Assembly: GCA_907164885.2 (NCBI GenBank) | Contig: OU015501.1 | Span: 24,313,591 to 24,377,590, forward strand | DNA length: 64,000 nucleotides | From: Dolomedes plantarius | Taxonomy: Eukaryota > Arthropoda > Arachnida > Araneae > Dolomedidae | Direction: 5' to 3' | Part shown: piece after piece, positions 43,706 through 56,700 of the stretch | How the letters are laid out: each line of letters starts with the position of its first letter | Numbering within the stretch: the stretch's first letter is position 1 | The notes under the pieces: model-generated | The model's database searches: none | Seen by the model: the letters and a program-made list of their open reading frames with translations, nothing else | Told to the model about the DNA's origin: nothing | Made by a program: the position numbers and the translations under genes

Positions 43706-46700
43706 AACCTAACTAGTCTGCAATGTGGGAAGGTTTTGCAGGAGCAGCAGAACAGGGACAAGGGGGACCTTTGTAGAGTTCTTGAAGCATATACTTTTTG
43801 TATGGCCACTCTGAAGACGAGCCAGGGCAGACTATTGGTCTGAGACCTCTAAAGAGCAAGGCCGGATACCAGTGAAGAGCAGGAGGCTCTCCCAATGATT
43901 AAAGTATGTCATCATTTGAGACAATGCATCTTTTTAACTCTTGAAACTTGTATGGGATTAAATTAAAATTTCATACATAAGAAGTTACAAAAATTATCCT
44001 CCTTACACCTATTTGTGAAAAAAAAAAAAAAACAAACCTGCAGACCTCTTGATATGAGCTTGTATTTTGAAAACCACAAGCCTTACAGAAGAGGGGGGGG
44101 GGGGGGGGGGGTTTTTTCAGATGAGGAAAGTTCATGACCTTTACAAGCAAGGCATGACTAGATATTAAAAAAAAAAAAATCCGTTTTCTGATTTCATGAC
44201 CTTAGTGATTGACAAACACCCGGTATTGGCAAACAAGTACCAAAAAACTAAAATTAAAGCACAATTACAATTTTGTCTTAAAACAATAAAAAACATGATG
44301 AAAGTTTAAAAATCAGTTTCATCATTTTCTATGCTTTACTGACAAAGTTTGTTAGAAATTTTGGCATTTTTGTTTGACTGATGCTCAAAATTCAAATACA
44401 CTAGTAAACAGTTAAGTCTAAAAAAAGTAGATATTAGGATAACAAATTTCAAATTGTTTCCTAATATAAAAAAAGTGACCAATCCAACATAGTCCTCAGT
44501 AGCATCTTAAATAAAAACAAGATTTTAGTTTTGTAAGTGATGACTACTTCTTATACTGTTCCAAAAATTTTCAATTCTAAGAGACGCCTACTAACAATCT
44601 CAGATTCATCTAAATCTGATCTATTTATTTTATGAGATGACAAAATGACCATTCACACCAACTTTTTTTTAAAAATCTACAAACCATGTTTGCACTGATG
44701 ATCAAACAGCTGAAAGTCAAAGTTGTAGTACTTATTGGGTGATGAATGTAGAAGTTTGATTTTTTTAAATTTTATTTTATTATTTTTTTTTTATTAAGGA
44801 TGTGAAATTTAACTATCACAGATGACACTAACAATAAAGGAATGGTTCTACAAACATGCCGAACTTTGTAGTAGCTTTATAGTAGAGGGAATTAACATTC
44901 GTATTATTTTTTATCCAGGCATATATGTACCAAAAAGAATGCATCTAAAGTGAATATTTAATTGCTGCATGATACTTGTGGATTCAAAGCTGTAAATGAA
45001 TAATATTTGTGTAGTCGAAACAAAACAAAATAAATATAATGTAAGTTTATTGTGCAGTTTACAGTAAAAATGGCATACATAACTTTCTTTGCAATGCCTA
45101 CTATAGCATGCTGCAAAAAAAGAAAAGCTAGTAACAATCCATTGAAAAAAATACTACACAGCTGCATTTACAAAATATAAATCAATAAAAAAAATTAATA
45201 AAAAGATTTCACAAACATACAAAAAAGTTCCTAACCTTTTTTCACCTCAAATACTATACAGATATATTCAAGAAAACTTACAATGTAATTGACATTTAGG
45301 AAAACCCAGATTTTAATGAAAGGGGAATTATGAGGGTTTAGCAGAAATACTTCATTCAAGAACAGGGCTCACACATTATCAAAAAGGATGAAAGAACTTG
45401 AAATTACATGAATTTTGTTGAAATATCCAAAACATTGGCAAAGAATGTAAAATTACAGGAGTGATGAATGTGGTTGAAGGTAGAGTTTTAAAACTGCAAA
45501 AATGATAAATTGAAGGTGAACTGTGAAAAAAGATTTTATGAAATTCAAAGTTAATGAATATTTCATATAAACACAATCCACAATAATTGCATGAACCCTG
45601 CAGAATAATGTATCAAACTGTGAATATACAATAATAGGAATATTCATGGTTACAGAGAATAAAAAAAGCTCTCGTATCAGTGTATATTGTTATCAATGTA
45701 TAATACAAATAAAAGGATGTGATTAAGAGGACAATTGTACAAAGTGTATAAGACAATGGCTGGTGTTTTAAAAAAGACAAGCAGAGTTTTACAAATAAAA
45801 GTTCAAAAAGACTGAACATGTAAAAGACTATACAGTGTAAATGTAAATAAACTAAAAAATTGTGCAAAATTCTTCATCCCTAGAAAATGGAAGGATGAAA
45901 TCTTCAGATTCAAAATGTATAAAAAGCAGACTTGCCAAGCTCAGGTCATTATGTACAAATGCATACCTCATTAAAAGATTACATCTAAAATATACAAGAC
46001 TGTAAAAATATAAAATAAATAAGTAGTTACAAATTATAAGCATTTACTAAAATACATCACACACTCACTTGTCTTTATGTTGCACACTTGATTGTTGCAC
46101 CTGAACTTAAATGTACATCAGCCTTGATTGAAATTAAACTCAGGAACAATGTGAAAAACAATCCTGCATCTTACAGAAGGAATCACATTTAATGCAGTAA
46201 ACACTTTCAAATAACTGCCATAAAACAAAATTACATAATTCACTAGAACACAGCATTTCAACATAACTGTAGACAATGTTAACCTTGATTACCATTAGGT
46301 AATCAGTTTTGAAAATATGGTAGACACAAGTTTACAGATACAAAGAAGCAATAAATAAGTTTCAAATCCACAAGGTGGATGATTGGATACTAGTTTTGAA
46401 CTAACTAGTGAAGCCCTTCATCAACATTAAGATGTGACTATCACTTTGATTTGTCTGAAGAGTCCACACCAGTTATACCAGAAACTAGTTGCCAATTATA
46501 CAAATTACTGGATTTTAAAAAGCTCTTTATTTACTAACTATATTTGCTAACACTCTTGAAATACAGGCAATTGGTAAAAAGGGTTAAATCAATTAATTAA
46601 ATCAATATACAACATAAATTATAGCATATGACTTTAATTGTGAAACTATGGCAGTTAATTAAATTAATGAATCTAAATACAACCTATAATAAGTCAATAC

Positions 46701-47549
46701 TAAGGGATACAATGTATAATTCAATTTTAAGGAAAATAATTGCCAATAAAGATATAATACATAATACTAACATGTTCACACATACTGCAATTAATTGCCA
46801 ATTCATAAATAAAACTAACACTAATATATCGAGCAAATGCAGTTAAATTATACACATGTAGCAAGCATAATGTAGATGAGCAATGAACCGAAGAATACCA
46901 TTTCTAGATATGAAGATTTGAAATGTTATATAATATCACAGAAGTCTATTAAGCTGAAATAAAATTATACATGCACATTAAAAAATTTTTGATTCAATAT
47001 TTTTTCACTATTGATTACATACCTTTAAATACAGTGCACAAGGGTAAGTTGAATAATTATTTTAGAATAATAAACCAATGTACACTATACAAATAATAGA
47101 ATTTGATAAATCCTTTTACACCTCACTCCATAATAAAGTTCATTTCGCTACAATTATTTCTAATTTCATTTTTAGAGCAAGTAAATTCACACCACATAAT
47201 TATGATAAGATGCCCTATTAAAAATGGAATGTTTAACTTATAAAATAAAAATGCTGAAGGTAAATGCATGAGACAGCAATAATAATTATGAGTACACCTA
47301 TTTTGGATAAAATTTTACGTTTCTTTTACTTTAGAGAGAGCATTTGCTCAGTTAGTCAAGAACATTATGATAAATCATGTTCACAAAATGCAGTGCAAAG
47401 TACTTGGTATCAGCTAAGAAAAACTTCATAATTCATACAACAGCACATCATATCCTTCCATTCTAGAAATTAAGTTATTACAGCAGTAACTAGAAGCACA
47501 GATATAGCTTTGGAAGGATAAGTAGATTACTCACATTTATACACTTTTT
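43706..47549. other. Unassigned; may include 3' UTR of the SDR gene
   Basis: No coding signal. It contains a long G-run at about 44094-44110. The part next to 47550 is probably 3' UTR of the minus-strand SDR gene. Many TTTATT hexamers (AATAAA on the minus strand) occur, one at 45046-45051, but none can be chosen with confidence. Confidence 0.3.
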
Positions 47550-47719
47550 TTACCCAGCGATATTTTGAGAAGCTACATCTGCATCACCATTAATTCTCTC
47601 GGGTTTGTCTTCGGGTTCCAACTCTTTCATTTCTTCTTTCTTTTCAGCATTATCTTCTTTAGTTTCCTCTTTCTCCTCAGTTTCATTTTCTTCAGCTTTT
47701 ACAGAATTCTCTTCAGCAG
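47550..47719 (-). CDS. SDR gene, last exon: acidic Glu/Lys tail
   Basis: Open to a TAA at 47552-47550. About 56 residues, mostly Glu, Lys, Asp and Asn (for example EENETEEKEETKEDNAEKKE), ending VASQNIAG. It lies beyond the usual end of the SDR fold, so the tail is likely disordered. Acceptor TTTTCAG. Confidence 0.9.
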
Positions 47720-50700
47720 CTGAAAATTAATGCAGAATATTTATTTATTTTGTATGTATGTATGTATGTGTGTGTAGGGTAATCTACCCTAATAATAGTA
47801 CAGATCTATCAAAGCACAGATCTCTATCTGGAACGCTTCCGGAGCAACCGCTTCATAAATATATCAGCCTATGGCATCCATTTTGTTTTATGAGTTAGGC
47901 TTAACAAGTTAAAAGTAAAGTTAAAAGATTATTTGCTATCTAAACCCAAATAATTTATTAGAAACATCGTAATATAGACACAAAGCAACTTATTTCAATT
48001 TTTAGACGACTGTAATAAACGGTTCAAAACAGCTCGCCACCATTTAAAACTGTTCTCAGCATGAAATATCCTTTCATTGTAATGCATTTTCGTTGCGATA
48101 TTCATATTCATTAGAAAACTCTTTTCCGCCACCTTTCCAGTTATCATAGTGTTTCATTTAAATTAATAAGAAGTATTCATTTTATAACTCAGAACTTGAA
48201 AATGTAAACACGAGTGAGTCATTCATTCACCATGATTCATTCATTGTTGTTAATTTAAAAAAATTGAATTTGAGAATCTTTTTCAGTGAACCCACAGACT
48301 CTGGTACTAAATGCCAGCACCTCTAGCCATTCAGCTATCACCCGGCCTTGAAAATTGGAACAAACCATTTACTTTAACTCTTTGTGGGAGGAGGAAGTCA
48401 CTGGAAAAATACCATACTAATTATAATACAACTTCAAAAGATAGCAATAAATATAAATGTAGTACCAAATCTGAGTGATAACTCATAATGGTAATGTTAA
48501 TTCAAAAAACCAAACAAGCTAACTTTAAATACCTCCTAAACAAAGCTAATTTGTACTCATCAACAAGTCAGCAGAAAAATTTGTTAAAACTTCATGAAAA
48601 AAGTTGTTTCCTTCCACTGTAAAATCTAACAGCTCCAAAACAGTATACAGTACTTAAAAAATAAAACAAAATACTCTGCAACAAATGTTATTTAAAAAAA
48701 ATTATGACGTCATGTATTCATGGCAGTTAAATTTCACAAATACATGATATTACACCTTAGAAGAAAACCACAACACAAATTAAGATTTGGGACAGAAAGG
48801 GGAGAACAAGCAGGCATAGATATAAGGCAAGTCTTCACAGGATTATGCCCAGAAACATACCATGAAAGAGCACTTCATTTTTATGGTGTACATACACATA
48901 TAAAAATCAATACTTCAATCACATTTTATATGTCATTAAATTGTTTGGGGAATAAAATTAATCCAAGAATTAGCAATTGCTTTTGAGTTAAAGTTCACTT
49001 AAATAAACTGATAACACCATAAATCTAACTGCATGAATAATTAAATTTCATAAAAACAATTCAAGAAACTAAATTAATAACTTAACTAATTTTGGAAAAT
49101 TTACAATCATCACTTACCAGTATTAGCTTGATCAGCAGGGGTGCCTTTATTTTGCTTGTATTTTTTTGATTTCTTGACAAATCCATTTTCAATTAAACTG
49201 TAAGCAGTATCGATCAAAGTTTGATTCAGTTCTTTGGGTGTAATGCCAAGTTCTTCTCGCATCTAAAATGGAAATTTTAAAGAAAAGGTTATCACTCTGA
49301 GGCAGCAAAAAACAATTTTAATTAAGCATCTAATCTCATAAATACAAAGACTTTCCAATTTCCAATTTTTAAATTGAAACTGTGGTCAAAACTTTAAGAA
49401 TCCTTTGTCATCGTTTGCAAGAAATTAATATAAAATATGCAAGGTATACAAATCTTAACTGTCTCATAAGTTTAAAGACCGATTCATACATGAATCTGTT
49501 AATTAGCTTGGCAAATTAACTTTTTTTTAAAGAAATCCCACGAACAAGTGTAGCAGCTTAGTTATTTAGATATAAAGGTGCTGTCCATCATTTAGTTACA
49601 GATATGTTATGCAACATTGGAAAGAATCACCAAAAAGTTGACAATCTTTCTGAATTGCTGGTTTGGTAAATATGTGATGAAATAAGGGTAGTTGCTTATA
49701 AGATTTCATTGGAAAATAATGATTGAGTATCATAAGAGTGGTCTAGAAGGACAAGAAGGAAAACAAGAAGAGACAGTGCTATATTCTTCCTTTTGAGATG
49801 TCACAGGGACCAATTTTTGAACAAGTTTCTCTTAGCAGCCTTCAGAAAGATAGGGTTCATTGTTGAAAAAAAGAAAATAAACATTGTGCTCTGGTAAAAG
49901 CACCTGGGCTCCAAACTTGAAGAGCATCATAAACTATCTTGATTGTATTTGGCCAGATGTCACATGCAATCAAAGGAGTCTACCTCTGGAGAGAAGATCC
50001 CTGAGACAATCTTTGAAGTTTCTTCCACAGGGAAACCGATTCTTAAAATTAGGTTTGGTTTGGAGTGCTATGGTCAATTTTTGCTACATGAGGGCTAATT
50101 AGCACTTGCATGACAAACGGGTAGCCATGAAAGGCATTTACTGTTCTTCAGGCTTTGGGAAAAACTATAAAATTTACATGTCTTGCCTCTGCATTTTCAA
50201 GTAATCCATGTATTTCATGACTTTTTACCCTTGCATCATACCTTATTTCTTGAGATAATGTGAAGGAGTTACAAAAATCTTCCAAAAAATTAAGAAACAT
50301 GTTTTAATTTTACAAAAATGTTTAATTTTAGATGCAGATTTCTGGATATACGAGTTTTGGCAATTCTTAGTTTTTCTTTTACCCAAGAACAGAGATTTTT
50401 TTCAGCGATTTTATTTTCCTTTAAAATAATAAGTGTGGCCTGTTATATTAATAAATTATGCAAATATACAATAACGGGGTTTCAGAAATCTATGAAAGCA
50501 CTAATAACTTTTAAGAAGTGATATTCAATCAGATTTTTTTTGTTTTGTTTTGTTTATAGAATAGAGGGGATCTGTAATGGTTTGGAACATCTTTGTCTTT
50601 AACTGAGTTCCTGATATTGCTTCCCTAAATACAGAAAACTGAAAAGTATCAGGATGTAATCAGTTGCTTATCGATTGCAAAGATTTTACGGGGTAAAATT

Positions 50701-53700
50701 GCACATTCTAATAGGACAAACTGAATGACCAAAGCTGATGAATATAGTTATTCTGAAAAGTATTTCAATTATATAAACAAAAGTAGAATCTTTATCAAAA
50801 GTCTACTTTTGAGACAGCTTATTTCTGTAAAATTTAGTAAAATAAGTTGGAATGGATACATTTGCATCAAAATTGTTGATCCGATTTAATTATTTGATAA
50901 AACTGTTCCCCATCTTGATTTATCTACCTTTTTTAAGGGGGAAAATTTATAAGATATTCTTCACTATGACTCTAGAAAATAAGGGGGAAAAATTCCTCGA
51001 CTGGTTAAATTACATCCATATATACATTAAATAAATAAATTTAAACACTTACTCTTTTGTTATCAAATCTGAATTCTCTTCCAATGCGAGGTAAAATTGT
51101 ACGTGACATTTTATCTACAAAGCTATTCAACCAAACAGCAAAATATGGAGCCACTATTGATGGTATATTGTAACCTGAATTAAAATAGAAATATGAACAG
51201 TTGTAAGTTTTAAAATGTTTATAAGACAAAATTTAAACTAAATGAAAAACTTAAATATCTCTTTAATCATTAGGCTTAAATTTAAGTAATCTTAAACGTA
51301 CTATCACATTTATCAAATAGAAGAAAAAAAAATACAGTTTAATATTCTTAGGAACAGTTACCAAATTTATTCTTTCTGTTTTTAAATGTACACTGAACTA
51401 ACACATTGAAATTTAGTTTTCAAAAGTTTGTTCACAATAAAAGTTATTAGAAAATCAAAGTAAAAAAGAAACAACTTATAACAATCACTTTTGAATAAGA
51501 TAGAACAAAGGCTTCACACAAAAAATTGCCATTATGAAAAATCTCGAAGAAATTCAAAAGTTTTAAACTGCATTTTAATATTTACTGCTTGAAATTCCTA
51601 TTACCAAGAATTCATAAAAGTTGCTACCCTTAAATTGTGAATTTCAACACAATAACAAGGTGTATGATAGTTGTACAGTATTGTATATCTCTGGAGAGAA
51701 GATCCCTGAGAGAGTGTTTAAAGGTTGCTTCCTTGGGGGAAGTTGATTTGTGAAATAAGGGGTCAGGGTTAATAAACACCTCATATTGTGGTAGCCACAA
51801 GAACTATTAATAGCTCTTTAGGCTTTACAAAAACTAAGATTTTTGCCTGCTTTGTTTTCCCATTTTCATGTAATCAACCTATTCTATGACTTAACATTGC
51901 ATCATGCTACTTACTCTTTCCTGAGGTAACATGAAGGAGTTTCAAAAATCCTCAATAAAATTTAGAATAAGGATTGCTTTTATAAACAGTTGACCTTTAT
52001 TATAGATACATAAGATTTTCGGATATTAGAGTTTTGTGATTCTTAGCATCACCTATTACCAGAGGAACTGGGTGTTTTATTTTCATTTAAAATAAGTGTG
52101 ACCAGTTATATTAACAAGTAATGCAAATATAAAACAAATGGGTTTTCAGAAGCCAATGATAGCACAAGCAAATATACTATTAAACTTCTAAAGTAGTGTT
52201 TTTCAACTGTAGATTCCCCCACCCCCTATTGCATGTATTGTAGAGATAATTAACAGAGTTTCAGCAATTGCAGTGTTTGGATATATGAAAGGCTTTCTTA
52301 TAGATTTAGAGTAAAAAGTTTTAATGTTGTTAATATTTAGCTCCTGAGAAAGGTATGTGCACAAACTTGAAAAAACAAAATAAAGTGCATTTTGACATTC
52401 ATGCAACTTGTTATCAATCTTTAAAATAGTAGGTAACATTATTTTCAGGTAAAATAAACATTTACTGTCACTATCTTTATAAGATGAGATTGAAAAAGCA
52501 TTATGCAAGCCAAATTAAAAGTTGGATACATAAAAAAACCTACAAAACAAGAAAATTACATTACAGGACATACCATGAGGTTTGAATTCCTTGGAGAGAG
52601 CCAAAGCTATGTCTTTAAACCAGACATTTTGAGTGCATATGATGTGTCTATGATCTGCAGCATTTGGAAGTGTTATAGCTTTTAAGTGAGCCAAAGCAAC
52701 ATCTCTAACATCACAGACTGCAAAGTTTGCTTTAGGTACCATTGGCATGGAACGCTCCAATAACTTCTTGATGATCTAGAACAGAAAATACTTATTTAAT
52801 GATAGCAGAATGGTTATGACATATCAGAAAAACTAACTTTAGTTCTAAATTCAAAAGAGTGCTATATAGTTCGGAACGATTATAGTTAGTTATTGTTCTT
52901 CATATTTCATTAAAAAAAATATCGTTCTTTAAATTAACGGTAACTGTATATCAAGATACGAAAACAATTCTTTTTTTTTCGTTGGAATAAAACAGTAAAA
53001 AAAAATTGGTCGCGCAAGTTCTTTGCTCTTATTTTGTGTTTCCTTTTAAAAAGTATTTGAGTTAAAATGCAAGCTGTAGGAATAAAAATTTGTAACAGAG
53101 ACCTGTTACATAACCATCAGTTGAACAGAAATTTTAGTGAACAAAAATATCAGTTTCATAACTGGAATACTTAAATTTTTAAAATAATCAAATTTAAAGA
53201 ATTTAATCTGAAAATGAATTTTATGTCACAAGACAAATCCTCATTTAATGAGCTGAAAATGAAATATTAATAAAAATTTCAATTTGCATCAAACTTAGCA
53301 TTAATAGTCAGATTTTAGAACTATCCAGCAAAGAAATGTAGATGTTCATAACATCAGCAAATCAGAAATATTAACACAGTTAAAATGATCTACATTATAT
53401 CAAACCTAAATTACAGGATGGATATGCCATAGTTCTACTTATAAAACCCCTTTTCCCTGTAACCCCATACTTTAAGATGAGATGGAATATGTTGGTGTGA
53501 TTACTATTTTTTTCTAAGTTTTTAAGTGCTGTAAAAGAACATTTTTAGTATTATCGGATAAAAAAGAAATTATGACACAGGTTTATATTAAAGCAAATTT
53601 ATGTTTAAATTAAATGATCAAAACTGAATTTACAAACATAACTAGACACAACTGGAAGGGAGTAAAAATAAAAATCCAAGACATTTAAAAAGGACCTATT

Positions 53701-56700
53701 TTCCCCAAATGCAACAGATATGGAAATCTTTATGATATAATCATGGTTCAATTTTTATTTCCAACGGTTCTTCAACATGAAAGAGAATGAAAACATGAAA
53801 CAAAGATTTTTTTTAACAATGAAATTTATTTAACATTATTCAATCACAACAGAGTTGTTACTATGAAAAGTGAAACACACATCTCACTCTTTTCTTGATA
53901 TTGTCACATATTGTACTATAGTTCTTTAGAAGCCTAAGTTGCCCATTTTAAGAGGTGACATAATGATGGTACTGTTTACTTACCAACTAAGAATATAAAA
54001 GAAATCCACATGGAGGTGCTCTAAGTACAAAATCAATATAAATATATATGCATACCCATCATATAATGTCTAACTAAATGAGAGTTACATTAATTACATT
54101 GTTATTTCAATATTTTCTTTTTTTTCTTTAAAGTAAAAAAAAAAACTAAAGTTTAAAAACTTAAATATATAACCAAGGAAAGGCAAGGAGTTTAAGACTT
54201 TTTTGCAAATTTCATGGGTTTTCATAAACAAAGTTTCTTCTAACTGAAGATTATCAACATACAGACTTCTTAATGGAACAGCAAGGTTTTTGTAATTCCT
54301 TAGAATAAAATACCAAAAATTGAACTGAATTTCTTCATTTATGTCTAAATGTGAGAAGAGTGGCTTTCCTATATAAAAATACTGACCTCCACGCTAGTGG
54401 ATATTGATCTGTTGATGACAGGGTCCAAGTACAAGCCCAGGATTGATAACTGCTAGCTCAAATTTCTTTTCCTCTGAAATAACAGAAAAGCAATGAATTT
54501 ATACAATTTAGCTATTAAATACGAATAACATACTTGAAAAAGGATAAAAATCTAAACTTACCAGGAAGTTCTTTGACAAAATCCCACGCAGCTCGTTCTG
54601 CAAGGGTTTTACTCTTAGAATACAAATCCAGAGATGCTGATTCTGTATTTGTCCAGTCCCTTCAGTATATACTTTCCCCTCTTCCATAACCATTTCTCCT
54701 GAATTGGGAATAAAATTTTACATACATATACATTAAATATTTCAAACTATCTATAATAAGCTTTAAAACTTTTTCAAAATTTACTAGAAAGTTATCCAAC
54801 TCTGGTATTTAAAAATTAATAAATTAATTAATAAATAATCCTGAAATCTATTGAAATCTTTAATTTAAAAAATAAATCATATGAATAGAACACAATCATA
54901 GTCACAGGACATTTGTTTTTCCCTTTTCTCTTAGTCTATCACAAGGGTACTCAAACTGCGGCCCACCAAGCTCTTAAATGCGGCTTGAAACACTCACACC
55001 CATTATCAGGCAGGTGCTTTTGTAAACATAATTTTAGAAATGAGTGCCTGAAAAATACAAAACTGTGCCACCTGCTGTTCACATCAAAGTATCTTTGTGA
55101 ATCATCCAATCCCAAATTGAAATCAGCTTACTGATTCCTACCTTAATGGTGTATTGAGAGTAGTATGTAGCATAGTTAAACTTAATTTGTCTAAAATAGT
55201 CAAAAGTTTGTCTCAATATATATTTTTAAAAAATATCACAATATAACTAAAATAATAAATCAACAAAGCAAGATATTATTAGCAGGAAGAATGTAGACAA
55301 AAATAAACAGAAATCATGTACTTCTACTCTATGGACTCAATGCACCATAATGCAAGATTCTGTAGCAGTAACAGAACTAAACCATTTATCGAGGTAACAG
55401 ACTGGTCTCGTCATCAGGAGGCCTAACCAAATCTGTTACCTCAAGGGGGAACTCTCTGAATAGGATGCAGGTCTAACCAAAAGACACCCCAAGGCCCTGA
55501 AATCCCCATTGAAACAGATAGTCAAATCAAATGAAATAAACAGACATCCTGCACTTAGGGCTCAACACACCATAAATGCAAGTACACATACAATCCTAAA
55601 GAACACAAATAAAAAGACAGAAATGCAAAAAGGTGCACTCACTCTATTCTAGTGAGTAATGATTATAGTCAAATAGCAGCCATTTATACCCTAAGAGTTA
55701 AGCCACTGTAGCAAAACTACAGTGCCACTTGTGTAAAAAAAAAAACTCATTTTAAATAAACGCTTGAATATATTTAGGTTTTGAATTTATTTTTTAAAAT
55801 TATATTATAAGGTATAGTGTACTACGTTGTGGCCTGCATAAAGTAGCAAACATATGCAGAGAAAAAAAAAGGTATGACTGGGTCTATCACACAGGTGTAG
55901 AAGCTCTGCACAGTAACTAGGATTCATATCTCTACTATTCCTTCAGGTAGTATGCAAATAGAACTTGATTGCAAAAGAGCTAAAATGAATTTATTTTTAT
56001 ACTAGCTGAAAACCCGCGCTTCGCTACGGAGTACATTCAAATTAAATACAACGGTCAATGTATGCAATTCATGCCAAATAATATATATTATATAGTATAT
56101 TATATGATAAATACGACGATCAATGTATACAATTGATGTAAAATATATATATATAAGACAATCGTAAAGGATATTTTATAGATAGAATATGTAGAAGAAA
56201 ATATTCAAATTAAATCTAATATAAAGAATACTAAAGAATATAGTACAGTTAATATAGTAGTTTGTAGAACATTGTCTTTTACTGTATTTTAATATTTTTT
56301 TGGATAATGTCCATCGTCTGCCGCATTAGCAAGGAAAAAAAAATATTTTTGTTTATTTAGTTGTTATGCACGTGACGATAAATTTATTTAAAGTACCAGA
56401 AAAAGAAATCACGTGATCAGCATTTAATAAATTAAATTCTAAAATTAATCTTTAAAATTCACCAAAAATCAGGGAAATGGAGGTAAAGATTCGAAAAAAT
56501 TTCATTTTAAGGAATGTTTATGATCTTTCTCGTGATATAAATTTTATAACCCTCAAAGTATTATTTTAAATGCAAACGTAAAAAAAGTTTAAAAAACAGC
56601 TTAAAAATTTAATTAAAAAAATCTAAGAAGAATTTTGAAAAATCTTTCTTAGTGCACCCCTACACTATTAGAAGAATCGCCATGCACAATTTCAGCCCTT

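Noticed and set aside
48720..48986. 88-aa open frame inside an SDR intron
   Set aside because: No splice context, no recognisable motif, and composition like intron sequence.
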